This document shows positions 34,896 to 43,635 of a DNA stretch of 64,000 bases, one piece after another. The stretch is from Microcystis panniformis FACHB-1757 (lineage in GTDB: Bacteria > Cyanobacteriota > Cyanobacteriia > Cyanobacteriales > Microcystaceae): positions 2,480,001-2,544,000 of the forward strand of contig NZ_CP011339.1 in the NCBI RefSeq assembly GCF_001264245.1, read 5' to 3'. A program made the position numbers and the translations under genes. Numbering within the stretch: position 1 is the first letter of the stretch; every line of letters starts with the position of its first letter. A model generated the notes under the pieces. That model ran no database searches. It was given only the letters and a program-made list of their open reading frames with translations, and had not been told where the DNA came from.

Positions 34896-34919
34896 ATTAC
34901 ACAAAGTCGAGAAGAGCCC
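34896..34919. repeat. Solitary MITE-A end
   Basis: TTACACAAAGTCGAGAAGAGCC is the inverse of the MITE-A left end (GGCTCTTCTCGACTTTGTG). The rest of the element is absent. It is probably a remnant left by deletion. Confidence 0.6.
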
Positions 34920-35084
34920 TTTTTAAGTTTCTTCTCTTTTTGTTAATGAAAGATGTGACCAATGGATGCCCTAAAAGGGGCGAGGTTTTAAACCCAAAAT
35001 TCTGATAAAGTAAAAATCGTCCCGATACCTTGACTGGTCAAGGGAGAGAACGTCAATAGTTTGTTAAATAGTACATATAAACCA

Positions 35085-35525
35085 ATGCCACGTCTTCGCT
35101 CGATTATTTCCCTAGTTTTAGTCCTAGTTACTACCCTGCTGGTTAGCTGCAGTGGTCCCCAAGCAACTATCCCCACCGTTTACAGTCCGCAAAAAATCGA
35201 ACAGTTACAGGTTTACATCCAACCCATAGAAGGATTTCGCCAAAAAATGAGCGTTTTGCAAGACCTCATCGCTGACAAAAATTGGGTAGATACTCGCACC
35301 TATATCCACGGTCCTTTGGGGCAATTGCGTCAGGAAATGGTAGGATTATCCCGTAATTTACTGCCCAAAGACCAAGAAAAAGCCAAGCAGTTAGCGAAAA
35401 ATCTTTTCGTTCACTTTGAACGTATCGATGCGGCAGCCAAAGAAAAAGATGCTAGTCTTGCTGCTAATCAATTCCAAGAAGCATTAAAAGACTTCGATGC
35501 TTTCTTAAATATTGTTCCTAGTTAG
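35085..35525 (+). CDS. psbQ: Photosystem II protein PsbQ (cyanobacterial lipoprotein)
   Basis: A 146-residue protein with a signal sequence (MPRLRSIISLVLVLVTTLL) ending in the lipobox LLVSC, so it should be lipid-anchored on the lumenal side of the thylakoid. The rest is a four-helix-bundle pattern (SPQKIEQLQVYIQPIEGFRQ, PLGQLRQEMVGLSRNL). PsbQ stabilises the oxygen-evolving complex. The ATG at 35085 places the signal peptide correctly; an earlier in-frame ATG adds eight residues. It is monocistronic. Confidence 0.9.
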   Translation: MPRLRSIISLVLVLVTTLLVSCSGPQATIPTVYSPQKIEQLQVYIQPIEGFRQKMSVLQDLIADKNWVDTRTYIHGPLGQLRQEMVGLSRNLLPKDQEKAKQLAKNLFVHFERIDAAAKEKDASLAANQFQEALKDFDAFLNIVPS

Positions 35526-35860
35526 TTTTTATCAGTGTTCAGTTATCAGTGATCAGTTATCAGTGATCAGTTATCAGCTTTTTTAAAAAATCTCTGGCTT
35601 TTTGCCTAGAGATTGTTGTCAGAGAGAAGCACACAAAAACTTTTTTTCTTATTTATAGCAGCAAATTTTAACCCCCCGCAAGGGCAAGGATGATATTAGT
35701 TAAACTGATCAAGCTTGCACTCAAATCATCAAACCCTGATGCTGAAAAACCTTCCAGAAAAAATTTTTCTTTTAGGGTAGGGGGTAGGGGTAAATTTTCC
35801 TTCAGGTTCGGGTTTATTGAGGAGTAGGGACAAGAAACAATGTCCTCAAAAACACAGTTA
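35526..35860. other. Intergenic with tandem TGATCAG/TTATCAG units
   Basis: At 35534-35577 the sequence has repeated CAGTTATCAGTGAT units. The rest has no gene. At about 35580-35625 a stretch with AAAAAATCTCTGGC and GCCTAGAGATTGTT could fold as a weak terminator for psbQ (CTCTGGC against GCCTAGAG). Confidence 0.4.
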
Positions 35861-36030
35861 AGTACCTAAGCAAAATTAATTACACATCTAAGCTCTCAGC
35901 CGTCAGCCTTTTGCTGATGTGAGTAAACAGTGAACTGAAAACTCAAATCCGATCCCTGATAGCTGTCTCGGAGTCTCGGAGTCTCGGAGTCTCGGAGTCT
36001 CGACTAGGAAATTAATTTTGCACGACTACT
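35861..36030. mobile_element. MITE-C-like element with inner 8-bp tandem repeats
   Basis: It starts AGTACCTAAGCAAAATTAAT and ends TTAATTTTGCACGACTACT, flanked by TA at 35859-35860 and 36031-36032, like the 91-bp MITE-C copies. The 170-bp body differs and contains five GTCTCGGA units (about 35967-36002). It was probably an ancestral MITE-C that picked up or expanded other sequence. 36031-36300 shows no gene. Confidence 0.65.
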
Positions 36031-36300
36031 TATCGCAGTGATCTTAATAGTGAGGTAGGAAGTCTCTGGTTTTAGGGAACAGGCAAGAGGGAGCGCCGGA
36101 GTTGGGCAAGTGGGGAGAAAGGAGCAGGGGAGGGGGGAGAAAAAAGCTGACGGCTGCGAGCGGGGGGAATCAAGACAATTTACAATTGCTTAATAATTGT
36201 TGCCACTGCCGTGATAATATGTCTTGTGGCTTACCTGAGCGTCATAGCTGGGAAAGCAATCCAGATATTGAGATTAGTCTATCGCTGATTTAGGTGTACC

Positions 36301-36723
36301 TTGTCTGACCCATCGATCAAATCTCCCCCAACCCCAGAAACCAACCCGCTGTCAGATCCGATGCGGGAATACTATCAACTACAAAACACCCTATTGATCA
36401 CCACCCTGATCTTAAGCGGTCTGATCTTTATACCCGTGTGGCTGTTTTATTCCCTCAATACTGCCCTTAATTACCTATTAGGGGCAATGGTGGGAGTCGT
36501 TTACCTAAAACTCCTGGCCGGGGAAGTGGAAAAATTGGGGGTAACGAAAAATCGGGTAGGCAAAAAAGGATTAGCCCTATTCGCTGGATTAATCATCATC
36601 GCCAGTCGTTGGCAAGAACTGCACATAGTGCCGGTTTTTTTGGGTTTTTTGACCTATAAAGGCGCAATCATCGTCTATACCCTGCAAACCATCTTCAAGC
36701 TGGAGCAGAAAGCCGATTCCTAA
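36301..36723 (+). CDS. atp1: ATP synthase accessory protein, Atp1
   Basis: A 140-residue protein with four predicted membrane helices (LLITTLILSGLIFIPVWLFY, LNYLLGAMVGVVYLKLL, GLALFAGLIIIAS, PVFLGFLTYKGAIIVYTLQ). It is the first gene of the ATP synthase operon. Atp1/UncI is thought to help assemble the c-ring. The start is probably TTG at 36301 with AGGTG upstream; an in-frame TGA lies just before, so the only other choice is ATG at 36361. Confidence 0.85.
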   Translation: MSDPSIKSPPTPETNPLSDPMREYYQLQNTLLITTLILSGLIFIPVWLFYSLNTALNYLLGAMVGVVYLKLLAGEVEKLGVTKNRVGKKGLALFAGLIIIASRWQELHIVPVFLGFLTYKGAIIVYTLQTIFKLEQKADS

Positions 36724-36781
36724 ACCCTTTAACCGTTCAAAATAACCCTGAGTTGCGAACCTGAATCTCCCCAAGGTGGAA

Positions 36782-37531
36782 ATGTTAGACAGTTTAAGTG
36801 TGCTTAATTTTTATAGTCTCGCTTCCCTGGAAGTGGGACAACACTGGTACTGGCACATCGGCGGACTAAAAATTCACGGGCAAGTGATCGCGGTCTCCTG
36901 GATCGTCTTCGCTATCTTAATCATCGCCTCGATCGCCGCTACCCGCAAAATCCAGAAAGTCCCTAGCGGTATTCAAAACCTCATGGAGTACGTTCTGGAA
37001 TTTCTGCGCGATTTAGCCAAAAACCAGCTAGGAGAAAAGGAATATCGACCCTGGTTGCCCTTCATCGGCACCCTATTTTTATTTATTTTCGTTTCTAACT
37101 GGTTAGGGGCCTTGATTCCTTGGAAGTTAATCGAACTGCCCGAAGGAGAATTAGCCGCCCCCACTAACGACATCAATACCACGGTGGCGTTAGCCCTACT
37201 GACTTCCCTCGCTTACTTCTACGCAGGCATCAGTAAAAAAGGACTCGGTTACTTCGCTCACTACCTAGAGCCGATTCCCGTGCTATTACCGATCAAAATT
37301 TTAGAAGACTTTACCAAACCCCTCTCCCTCAGCTTCCGTCTTTTCGGAAACATCCTTGCAGACGAGTTGGTAGTAGCCGTATTGGTCTTCCTTGTCCCCC
37401 TAGTCGTACCCCTACCCCTGATGGCTCTCGGTTTATTTACCAGCGCTATTCAGGCCCTTGTCTTCGCCACCCTTGCCGGGGCCTATATCCATGAGGCCCT
37501 GGAATCGGAACACGAAGAAGAACACGCTTAA
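36782..37531 (+). CDS. atpB: ATP synthase F0 subunit a
   Basis: A 249-residue membrane protein with the conserved helix around the essential Arg (KPLSLSFRLFGNILADELVV) and a Gln-containing last helix (LFTSAIQALVFATLAGAYIH). The N-terminus before the first helix includes the segment WYWHIGGLKIHGQVI. Subunit a forms the proton half-channels next to the c-ring. I placed the start at ATG 36782 (MLDSLSVLNF); a GTG two codons upstream is possible. Also named atpI in cyanobacteria. Confidence 0.95.
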   Translation: MLDSLSVLNFYSLASLEVGQHWYWHIGGLKIHGQVIAVSWIVFAILIIASIAATRKIQKVPSGIQNLMEYVLEFLRDLAKNQLGEKEYRPWLPFIGTLFLFIFVSNWLGALIPWKLIELPEGELAAPTNDINTTVALALLTSLAYFYAGISKKGLGYFAHYLEPIPVLLPIKILEDFTKPLSLSFRLFGNILADELVVAVLVFLVPLVVPLPLMALGLFTSAIQALVFATLAGAYIHEALESEHEEEHA

Positions 37532-37761
37532 AAGCGAGGGACGAAAAAAGAAAAATTTCTTAGGAAAAAGTGTCCAAATAATAGGATAATAACTAAGAAA
37601 TTATTGGTCGAATTCAGGATGAGCAACTGAATTCCCAGATCGTTCTTTCCCAAAAACTCTTTCGGGAGTTTTGAGCAGAAAACCAGCCATTTTTTACGGC
37701 TGAGAACGCGCTCTGTAAACAACAGATTGAAATTGATTAGTAAATAGAGGAAAAAATCACC

Positions 37762-38007
37762 ATGAACCCCACAGTAGCTGCCGCTTCCGTTATCGCCGCC
37801 GCCCTCGCCGTTGGTTTAGCCGCTATCGGCCCCGGTGTTGGTCAAGGTACCGCTTCTGGAGAAGCTGTTTCCGGTATCGCCCGTCAACCCGAAGCTGAAG
37901 GAAGAATTCGTGGTACCCTTCTCCTCAGCTTGGCATTCATGGAATCCTTAACCATCTACGGCTTGGTTATCGCTCTCGTTTTACTGTTCGCTAACCCCTT
38001 CGCCTAA
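37762..38007 (+). CDS. atpE: ATP synthase F0 subunit c
   Basis: An 81-residue hairpin of two membrane helices: VAAASVIAAALAVGLAAIGP and LLLSLAFMESLTIYGLVIAL, with the proton-binding Glu in FMESLTIYG. The loop ARQPEAEGRIRG is the conserved polar turn. AGAGGA lies 10 bases before the ATG. Many copies per complex are needed; two large hairpins follow the gene. Also named atpH in cyanobacteria. Confidence 0.97.
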   Translation: MNPTVAAASVIAAALAVGLAAIGPGVGQGTASGEAVSGIARQPEAEGRIRGTLLLSLAFMESLTIYGLVIALVLLFANPFA

Positions 38008-38022
38008 TTAAAAAAGCAGTGG

Positions 38023-38128
38023 GCTATCAGCCCCCAGTCCTCAGCTTGGCAGCAGAGTTTTAAAAACTCGAAAAAACGCCAAGAGAGCCAACTAAAAAAT
38101 CTGGTTTTTGGGACTGAAGGCTGATAGC
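38023..38128 (+). promoter_or_regulatory. Long inverted repeat downstream of atpE
   Basis: GCTATCAGCCCCCAGTCC (38023-38040) pairs with GGACTGAAGGCTGATAGC (38111-38128) at most positions, with about 70 bases between. It lies between the c-subunit gene and b'. It could protect or attenuate the mRNA to give more c subunit; this is inference. It could also be a MITE-type insertion. Confidence 0.55.
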
Positions 38129-38148
38129 TAGTTAAGGGAATTTTAGTG

Positions 38149-38185
38149 ATTCCCCCTGACTGTTTATTGTTAAAGCAGGGGGATC
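38149..38185 (+). terminator. Second hairpin in the atpE-atpF2 gap
   Basis: The arms are CCCCCTG and CAGGGGG with a 16-nt loop. The downstream TCATCTTCC is not a full U-run, so partial termination or an mRNA 3'-end stabiliser is more likely than a full stop. Confidence 0.5.
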
Positions 38186-38236
38186 ATCTTCCTTTTTTGA
38201 ACCTGTCTATAGCTTCTATTTATCAGGAATAAATCA

Positions 38237-38668
38237 ATGTTTGATTTCGATGCCACCCTGCCAGTGATGGCACTACAATTTATTCTTTTGGCAGTGATCC
38301 TGAACGCCGTTTTTTATAAACCCCTCAGTAAAGTTTTAGATGAACGGGCGGAGTATATTCGGCAAACCGAAGGTGGAGCCAAAGAACAACTAGCCAAAAC
38401 CGAAGCACTGGTACAAGAGTACGAATTGCAATTAAGTTCGGCTCGTAAACAATCCCAAGAGATTATCGCCCAAGCGCAAGCCGAGGCCCAAAAACTAGCC
38501 AGCGAACGAGTTGCCGCAGCCCAAAAAGAAGCGATCGCTCGTAAAGAAGCCGTCGCCGCCGAAATTGCCCAACAGAAAGAAGAAGCCTTTCGTTCTCTAG
38601 AAGGACAAGTGGCCTCTCTTTCCCGTCAAATTCTCGAAAAACTCCTCGGCGCCGAACTCGTTCGCTAA
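38237..38668 (+). CDS. atpF2: ATP synthase F0 subunit b'
   Basis: A 143-residue protein with one N-terminal helix (LPVMALQFILLAVILNAVFY) followed by PLSKVLDERAEYIRQTEGG and a long charged coiled coil to the C-terminus. Photosynthetic bacteria have two b-type subunits that form a heterodimeric peripheral stalk; this is the shorter one. Also called atpG in cyanobacteria. It lies between atpE and atpF with no other gene between them. Confidence 0.94.
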   Translation: MFDFDATLPVMALQFILLAVILNAVFYKPLSKVLDERAEYIRQTEGGAKEQLAKTEALVQEYELQLSSARKQSQEIIAQAQAEAQKLASERVAAAQKEAIARKEAVAAEIAQQKEEAFRSLEGQVASLSRQILEKLLGAELVR

Positions 38669-38794
38669 ACCCCAGCCCTTGGTTAATAACAGTGATCAGT
38701 GAAAAGATAGAAGTCAGTCGTCAGGAGTTAGAAGACTGGAAACTTACCTCTGATAACTGATAACTGAATAACCTACTCCCCGCCCTCAATAATC

Positions 38795-39337
38795 ATGATC
38801 ATCGACACAGTTTTATTATTAGCCACGGAGGCGAAGGAAGCGGCAGCAGAAGGATTCGGCATCAACACCGATATCCTAGGAACTAACCTATTTAACCTCT
38901 CAATTCTGCTCGGTTTAGTCATCTTCTACGGCCGCAAAGTTCTCGGACAAATCCTCGGAGAACGTCAGTCGAAGATTGCTGAAGCTTTAGCCGAAGCTGA
39001 AGACCGGAAAAATATTGCCGCTAACGCCCTCGCCGAAGAACAGAAAAAACTCGCCCTAGCAAAACAAGAGGCGGGACAAATTATCAATAATGCTCGAGAT
39101 AGAGCTAAAACTGTCACCGCCGACATCGCCGCCCAAGCCGAACTCGATATTCAAAGAATGCGCGAAAGTGCCGCTAAAGATCTCTCGGCGGAACAGGATC
39201 GCGTTTTAGTAGAATTACGCCAAAGAATTACCGCTTTAGCCTTAGCTAATGTGGAATCCCAATTAAGCACCGGCCTGGAAGAATCGGTACAACAAACCCT
39301 AATTGATCGCAGTTTGGCCAACCTAGGAGGTAAATAG
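38795..39337 (+). CDS. atpF: ATP synthase F0 subunit b
   Basis: A 180-residue protein with an N-terminal membrane helix (GTNLFNLSILLGLVIFYG), the motif GRKVLGQILGERQSKI and a long coiled coil. It is the second stalk subunit, partner of b'. Its TAG is followed directly by the ATG of the delta gene, so the two are tightly coupled. The 126-base gap upstream includes TGATAACTGATAAC repeats. Confidence 0.95.
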   Translation: MIIDTVLLLATEAKEAAAEGFGINTDILGTNLFNLSILLGLVIFYGRKVLGQILGERQSKIAEALAEAEDRKNIAANALAEEQKKLALAKQEAGQIINNARDRAKTVTADIAAQAELDIQRMRESAAKDLSAEQDRVLVELRQRITALALANVESQLSTGLEESVQQTLIDRSLANLGGK

Positions 39338-39886
39338 ATGCAGGGAAGTTTAATCAGTTCAGAAATAGCCGAACCCTACGCCCAAGCATTACTTTCCGTC
39401 GCCCAAAGCAGCGGACAATTAGAAGCGATCGGCGGCGAAATAAAATCCCTCTTAGAATTGTTGGAAAATGCTCCCGATCTAAGGGCTTTTATCGGCAATC
39501 CCGTCATCAAAGAAGAAGCTAAAAAAGCCGTTCTTTCCCAAGTAATGGGAACCAGTGCCAATCCCTATTTAACTAACTTCATGATGTTATTAGTCGATAA
39601 ACGTCGGATTCAATTTTTAGAACCCGTTTGTCAACAATATCTCACCCTGGCCAGAGCGCTGACTAACACCGTTTTAGCGGAAGTTTCCTCGGCCACCGAA
39701 TTGAACGATAGCCAAAAACAAATCGTCATCGACAAAGTGAAAACCCTCACCGGGGCAAATGTGGTCGAACTGAAAACCAAAGTTGATGGCAGCCTCATCG
39801 GTGGTGTGGTGATCAAAGTCGGTTCTCAGGTCTTTGATGCCAGCATTCGCGGTCAACTACAACGCCTCAGCCTCTCCCTGCGCTAA
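39338..39886 (+). CDS. atpH: ATP synthase F1 subunit delta
   Basis: A 182-residue protein with the N-terminal helical domain (EIAEPYAQALLSVAQSSGQL) and the C-terminal segment VELKTKVDGSLIGGVVIKVG, ending in RGQLQRLSLSLR, which is typical of delta/OSCP. It connects the b/b' stalk to the alpha/beta head. It begins right at the atpF stop. Also named atpD in cyanobacteria. Confidence 0.95.
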   Translation: MQGSLISSEIAEPYAQALLSVAQSSGQLEAIGGEIKSLLELLENAPDLRAFIGNPVIKEEAKKAVLSQVMGTSANPYLTNFMMLLVDKRRIQFLEPVCQQYLTLARALTNTVLAEVSSATELNDSQKQIVIDKVKTLTGANVVELKTKVDGSLIGGVVIKVGSQVFDASIRGQLQRLSLSLR

Positions 39887-39954
39887 GGTCATCTAATCTC
39901 CCTTTTTTGCCGTTTTTTCACCTTCTAATTTTTTACTTTTTCCCAGATTAAACT

Positions 39955-41463
39955 ATGGTAGCTATCAGACCCGACGAAATTAGCACGATTATTCGTCAAC
40001 AGATCGAATCCTATAACCAAGAAGTACAGGTCTCCAACGTGGGAACCGTCCTGCAAGTGGGTGACGGTACTGCCCGCATCTACGGCCTACAACAGGCCAT
40101 GTCGGGAGAACTATTAGAATTTGAAGATGGAACCGTCGGCATCGCCCTTAACCTCGAAGAAGATAACGTCGGTGCGGTGTTAATGGGTGACGGTTTCGGG
40201 ATTAAAGAAGGCGGTACGGTGAAAGCTACCGGTAAAATCGCTCAGGTTCCCGTGGGTGATGCCTTAGTCGGCCGCGTGGTTGATGCCCTCGGTCGTCCCA
40301 TCGACGGTAAAGGGGACATCCTCGCCAGCGAAACCCGTCTGGTGGAATCCCCCGCCCCCGGTATTGTCGCTCGCAAATCCGTCTGTGAACCGATGCAAAC
40401 CGGCATTACCGCTATCGATGCCATGATTCCCGTCGGTCGTGGTCAACGGGAGTTAATTATCGGTGACAGAAAAACCGGTAAAACAGCGATCGCCATTGAC
40501 ACAATCATTAACCAGAAAAGCGAAGACGTGATCTGTGTCTATGTCGCCATCGGTCAAAAAGCCTCCACCGTCGCCCAAGTAATCGACACCCTCACCCAAA
40601 GAGGCGCCATGGATTACACCGTGGTGGTGGCCGCTAACGCTAACGACCCCGCCACCCTCCAGTATATCGCCCCCTATACTGGAGCTTCGATCGCCGAATA
40701 CTTCATGTATAAAGGCAAAGCGACCCTAGTTATCTACGATGACCTCACCAAACAGGCTCAAGCTTATCGTCAGTTATCCCTGCTCATGCGTCGTCCTCCC
40801 GGTCGGGAAGCTTACCCCGGCGACGTTTTCTATCTCCACTCCCGTTTACTAGAGCGCGCCGCTAAACTCAGCGATGCTCTCGGTGGTGGTAGCATGACCG
40901 CCCTGCCGATTATCGAAACCCAGGCCGGTGACGTTTCTGCCTACATTCCCACCAATGTAATTTCGATTACTGACGGTCAGATATTCCTCTCCACCGACCT
41001 CTTTAACGCTGGTTTCCGTCCCGCAATTAACGCTGGTATTTCCGTATCCCGCGTGGGTTCGGCGGCTCAAACGAAAGCGATGAAGAAAGTTGCTGGTAAA
41101 TTAAAACTCGAATTAGCCCAGTTTGACGAATTAGAAGCTTTTGCTCAATTCGCTTCTGACCTTGATGCGGCCACCCAAGCACAACTGTCTCGCGGTCAAC
41201 GTCTGCGTCAAATCCTCAAACAGCCCCAAAACTTCCCCCTCTCCGTTTGGGAACAGGTGGCGGTGGTTTATGCCGGTTTAAACGGTTATCTCGACGATAT
41301 CGCCACCGATAAAGTTATCGATTTCTGCACCGGTTTGCGGGAATACCTGAAAACCAGCAAACCTCGTTACGTTGAGATCGTCAGCACTGAAAAACAACTC
41401 AACGACGAAGCGGAAGGCCTGCTCAAAGATGGCATCAACGAGTACAAACAGGCTTTTAAATAA
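39955..41463 (+). CDS. atpA: ATP synthase F1 subunit alpha
   Basis: A 502-residue protein. The P-loop is GDRKTGKT at residues 170-177, with VYVAIGQKASTVAQ and LVIYDDLTKQAQAYRQLSLL as the usual neighbours. N-terminal beta-barrel (VGDGTARIYGLQQAM) and C-terminal helical domains are complete. Non-catalytic nucleotide-binding subunit of the head. The gap of 68 bases before it contains no repeat. The beta and epsilon genes are not here, which is normal for cyanobacteria. Confidence 0.97.
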   Translation: MVAIRPDEISTIIRQQIESYNQEVQVSNVGTVLQVGDGTARIYGLQQAMSGELLEFEDGTVGIALNLEEDNVGAVLMGDGFGIKEGGTVKATGKIAQVPVGDALVGRVVDALGRPIDGKGDILASETRLVESPAPGIVARKSVCEPMQTGITAIDAMIPVGRGQRELIIGDRKTGKTAIAIDTIINQKSEDVICVYVAIGQKASTVAQVIDTLTQRGAMDYTVVVAANANDPATLQYIAPYTGASIAEYFMYKGKATLVIYDDLTKQAQAYRQLSLLMRRPPGREAYPGDVFYLHSRLLERAAKLSDALGGGSMTALPIIETQAGDVSAYIPTNVISITDGQIFLSTDLFNAGFRPAINAGISVSRVGSAAQTKAMKKVAGKLKLELAQFDELEAFAQFASDLDAATQAQLSRGQRLRQILKQPQNFPLSVWEQVAVVYAGLNGYLDDIATDKVIDFCTGLREYLKTSKPRYVEIVSTEKQLNDEAEGLLKDGINEYKQAFK

Positions 41464-41614
41464 TCTCGGTAATCAGTAAATGAATGTTGGTAATGGGGGT
41501 TAGGTTTTGGGGGATGGGGTGTTGAGGTTTTGGGGTTTTGGGGTATGAGTTGAAATTTCTCTATCTCCCCATTTCCCTGTTTCCCCACCTCTCCATTCCC
41601 TCCTAAACCCCGAC

Positions 41615-41667
41615 TCTTGACTGATAACTGATAACTGATAACTGATAACTGATAACTGATAACTGAA
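41615..41667. repeat. TGATAAC heptamer array before atpG
   Basis: Six to seven ACTGATA units end one base before the gamma-subunit ATG. Further upstream the gap (41464-41614) holds GTTTTGGGG- and TTTCCCC-type short repeats. The array forms the immediate leader, so changes in unit number may affect translation of the gene. Confidence 0.8.
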
Positions 41668-41669
41668 TT

Positions 41670-42617
41670 ATGCCTAATCTCAAAGCGATTCGCGACCAAA
41701 TTCAATCGGTCAAAAATACCAAAAAAATTACCGAGGCCATGCGTCTGGTGGCGGCAGCAAAAGTGCGTCGCGCCCAAGAACAAGTTCTCTGTACCCGTCC
41801 TTTTGCCGATGCCCTCGCTCAGGTACTCTATAATCTTCAAGGTCGTTTAGCCTTTAGTGATGTTAATTTACCCCTGCTGGCCCAACGGGAAGTAAAAACC
41901 GTGGCTCTGTTAATAGTCACAGGCGATCGAGGTCTTTGTGGCGGTTATAATACTAACGTCATCCGTCGTGCCGAACAACGGATGAATGAATTAAAAGAGC
42001 AAGGGATTAACTATCAATTAGTTATTGCCGGCCGGAAAGCGGCACAGTATTTCGAGCGCCGGAATGCTCCCATTGCCGCTAAATTTATTAACCTCGAACA
42101 GATTCCCACTGCCGATGAAGCTGGCACGATTGGGGATGAATTGCTTTCCTTATTTTTATCGGAAACAGTCGATCGAGTCGAGTTGGTTTATACTCGTTTT
42201 ATCTCCCTGATCAGTTCCACTCCGGTGATTCAAACCCTGTTACCTTTAACTACCCAAGGTTTAGCGGTACAGGATGACGAGATTTTCCGTTTGGTGACTA
42301 AAGAAGGAAAATTTAAGGTACAACGGGAAAAAATGGCCAGCCAACCGGCGCAGGTTTTTCCCCAAGACATGATTTTTGAGCAGAATCCCGTCCAAATCCT
42401 CGATTCTCTCCTACCTTTGTACTTAAATAACCAATTACTGCGCGCCCTCCAGGAATCGGCAGCTAGTGAATTAGCAGCCCGGATGACGGCGATGAGTAAC
42501 GCCAGCGAGAACGCCAGCGAGTTAATCGGGACTTTAAGCCGTACCTACAACAAGGCGCGTCAAGCCGCTATTACCCAAGAATTGCTAGAAGTAGTAGCGG
42601 GAGCCAACGCTCTCTAG
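41670..42617 (+). CDS. atpG: ATP synthase F1 subunit gamma
   Basis: A 315-residue protein. The N-terminal coiled coil is MPNLKAIRDQIQSVKNTKKI then TEAMRLVAAAKVRRAQEQ, and the C-terminal one carries LAARMTAMSNASENASELI, with LSRTYNKARQAAITQELLEV at the end. A cyanobacteria/chloroplast-type insertion region follows DEIFRLVTKEGKFKVQ; the redox Cys pair of plants is not seen. Central rotary shaft. Also named atpC. Last gene of the operon. Confidence 0.95.
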   Translation: MPNLKAIRDQIQSVKNTKKITEAMRLVAAAKVRRAQEQVLCTRPFADALAQVLYNLQGRLAFSDVNLPLLAQREVKTVALLIVTGDRGLCGGYNTNVIRRAEQRMNELKEQGINYQLVIAGRKAAQYFERRNAPIAAKFINLEQIPTADEAGTIGDELLSLFLSETVDRVELVYTRFISLISSTPVIQTLLPLTTQGLAVQDDEIFRLVTKEGKFKVQREKMASQPAQVFPQDMIFEQNPVQILDSLLPLYLNNQLLRALQESAASELAARMTAMSNASENASELIGTLSRTYNKARQAAITQELLEVVAGANAL

Positions 42618-42678
42618 GTTTAAGCCATTTTTTCTTCTGATTATCAGTAGGAGTGATTATTTTCACTCCTTTTTTTAT

Positions 42679-42912
42679 ATAGGGTCTGCTGAAAAAGTTT
42701 TTCCTGGGGGTAGGAGTCAGGAGTCAGGAGTCAGGAGTCGGTCGTTTTAGGCTTTGTTGCCCTTGTTTTTTGTACCAAGCGATGTACTACAAGAAGGATA
42801 ATGCAAGGTTTTTGAACGTCCCAATCCTATTTTCTTGCACTAACATCGGACTTTAACAGGTCAAAAGCTTTATTTTAAAAGGGTTTTACCATTATTCAGC
42901 AAACCCTATATA
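42679..42912. mobile_element. MITE-like repeat with TATAGGGT ends
   Basis: Left end TATAGGGTCTGCTGAA, right end TTCAGCAAACCCTATA. A partial copy of the end (TATAGGGCTTGCTGAAAAAG) follows at about 42907. The middle contains GGAGTCA tandem units (about 42713-42739). Similar borders occur at the window start and 2003-2222. No gene is present from 42618 to 42954. Confidence 0.65.
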
Positions 42913-42954
42913 GGGCTTGCTGAAAAAGTAGGGACGAAGAACACCTAAGGATGA

Positions 42955-43152
42955 TTAGATTGTTTTCTTAAGCACAATCTCAGAGCGACTATCAAAACCT
43001 AGATCCCCAATACCAACTACTTCCCAACCTTGAGAGCCCAAATCATTAAGAATTTGTAGCAAATCCGCTCCTACTTGGTTGCCATTCAGAAACCAGACCA
43101 CAGCATTAGGTTCATTCTTTCCTACAAGAATCTGATATTGGAAAATAGCCAT
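42955..43152 (-). CDS. Small DUF4177-like protein
   Basis: A 65-residue protein: MAIFQYQILVGKNEPNAVVW then LQILNDLGSQGWEVVGIGDL. The phrase LNxLGxxGWEVV is the usual core of DUF4177 proteins, small beta proteins of unknown function. Its end lies next to the repeat at 42907. There is no neighbour on the same strand. Confidence 0.65.
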   Translation of the reverse strand: MAIFQYQILVGKNEPNAVVWFLNGNQVGADLLQILNDLGSQGWEVVGIGDLGFDSRSEIVLKKTI

Positions 43153-43200
43153 TTGACCTCTTGTATTGGGTTGCCTTTGGATCAGTCCAACGGAATTCTA

Positions 43201-43333
43201 GGCTCTTCTCGACTTTGTGTGATAATTTTTGCTTATAGAATCGTGAAATATTTACCTAGAAAGACTTTGAGGACTATTTTGCTGAAGAAACTATCAGTAT
43301 AGACCCCGTTTCCACACAGAAACCAGAAGAGCC
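43201..43333. mobile_element. MITE-A copy 3 (133 bp)
   Basis: Same unit as at 10141 with some drift in the middle. The 7-bp direct repeat AATTCTA flanks it (43194-43200, 43334-43340). It lies in the gap before the small helical protein gene and breaks no gene that I can see. Confidence 0.88.
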
Positions 43334-43416
43334 AATTCTAGACGAACTTTTCCAGGTAATACCCCCAATTAAGATTTTATTAAGAGTTCATTCTCGCACC
43401 TCTAGAAGTTTAAACC

Positions 43417-43635
43417 ATGTCACTCGCTGAGTTAATTCCTCTGGTCAACAATCTGAGCCAGTCAGACAAATTATCACTCTTTAAAGTCCTAGCCACACAA
43501 ATCCCAGACGCTGAACTACAATTCATCTTCTCCGCATCAGAGTACCCAATTTTGTCCCCCTACGACGCAACGGCAACTGCAAACATTCTGATGCAGATGA
43601 TTCAGGATGACCAAGGGGCATCTGCTCATGCCTAG
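43417..43635 (+). CDS. Small helical protein, paralogue of the gene at 8671
   Basis: A 72-residue protein beginning MSLAELIPLVNNLSQSDKLS, close to the start of the gene at 8671. The C-terminus ANILMQMIQDDQGASAHA is different. Its last bases overlap the start of a truncated retropepsin-like gene. The recurring order, small helical protein then protease, supports a functional module. Confidence 0.72.
   Translation: MSLAELIPLVNNLSQSDKLSLFKVLATQIPDAELQFIFSASEYPILSPYDATATANILMQMIQDDQGASAHA

Noticed and set aside
33665..36300. A complete CAST around the TniQ fragment
   Set aside because: No frames resembling Cas12k, TnsB or TnsC and no repeats like a CRISPR array are present nearby.
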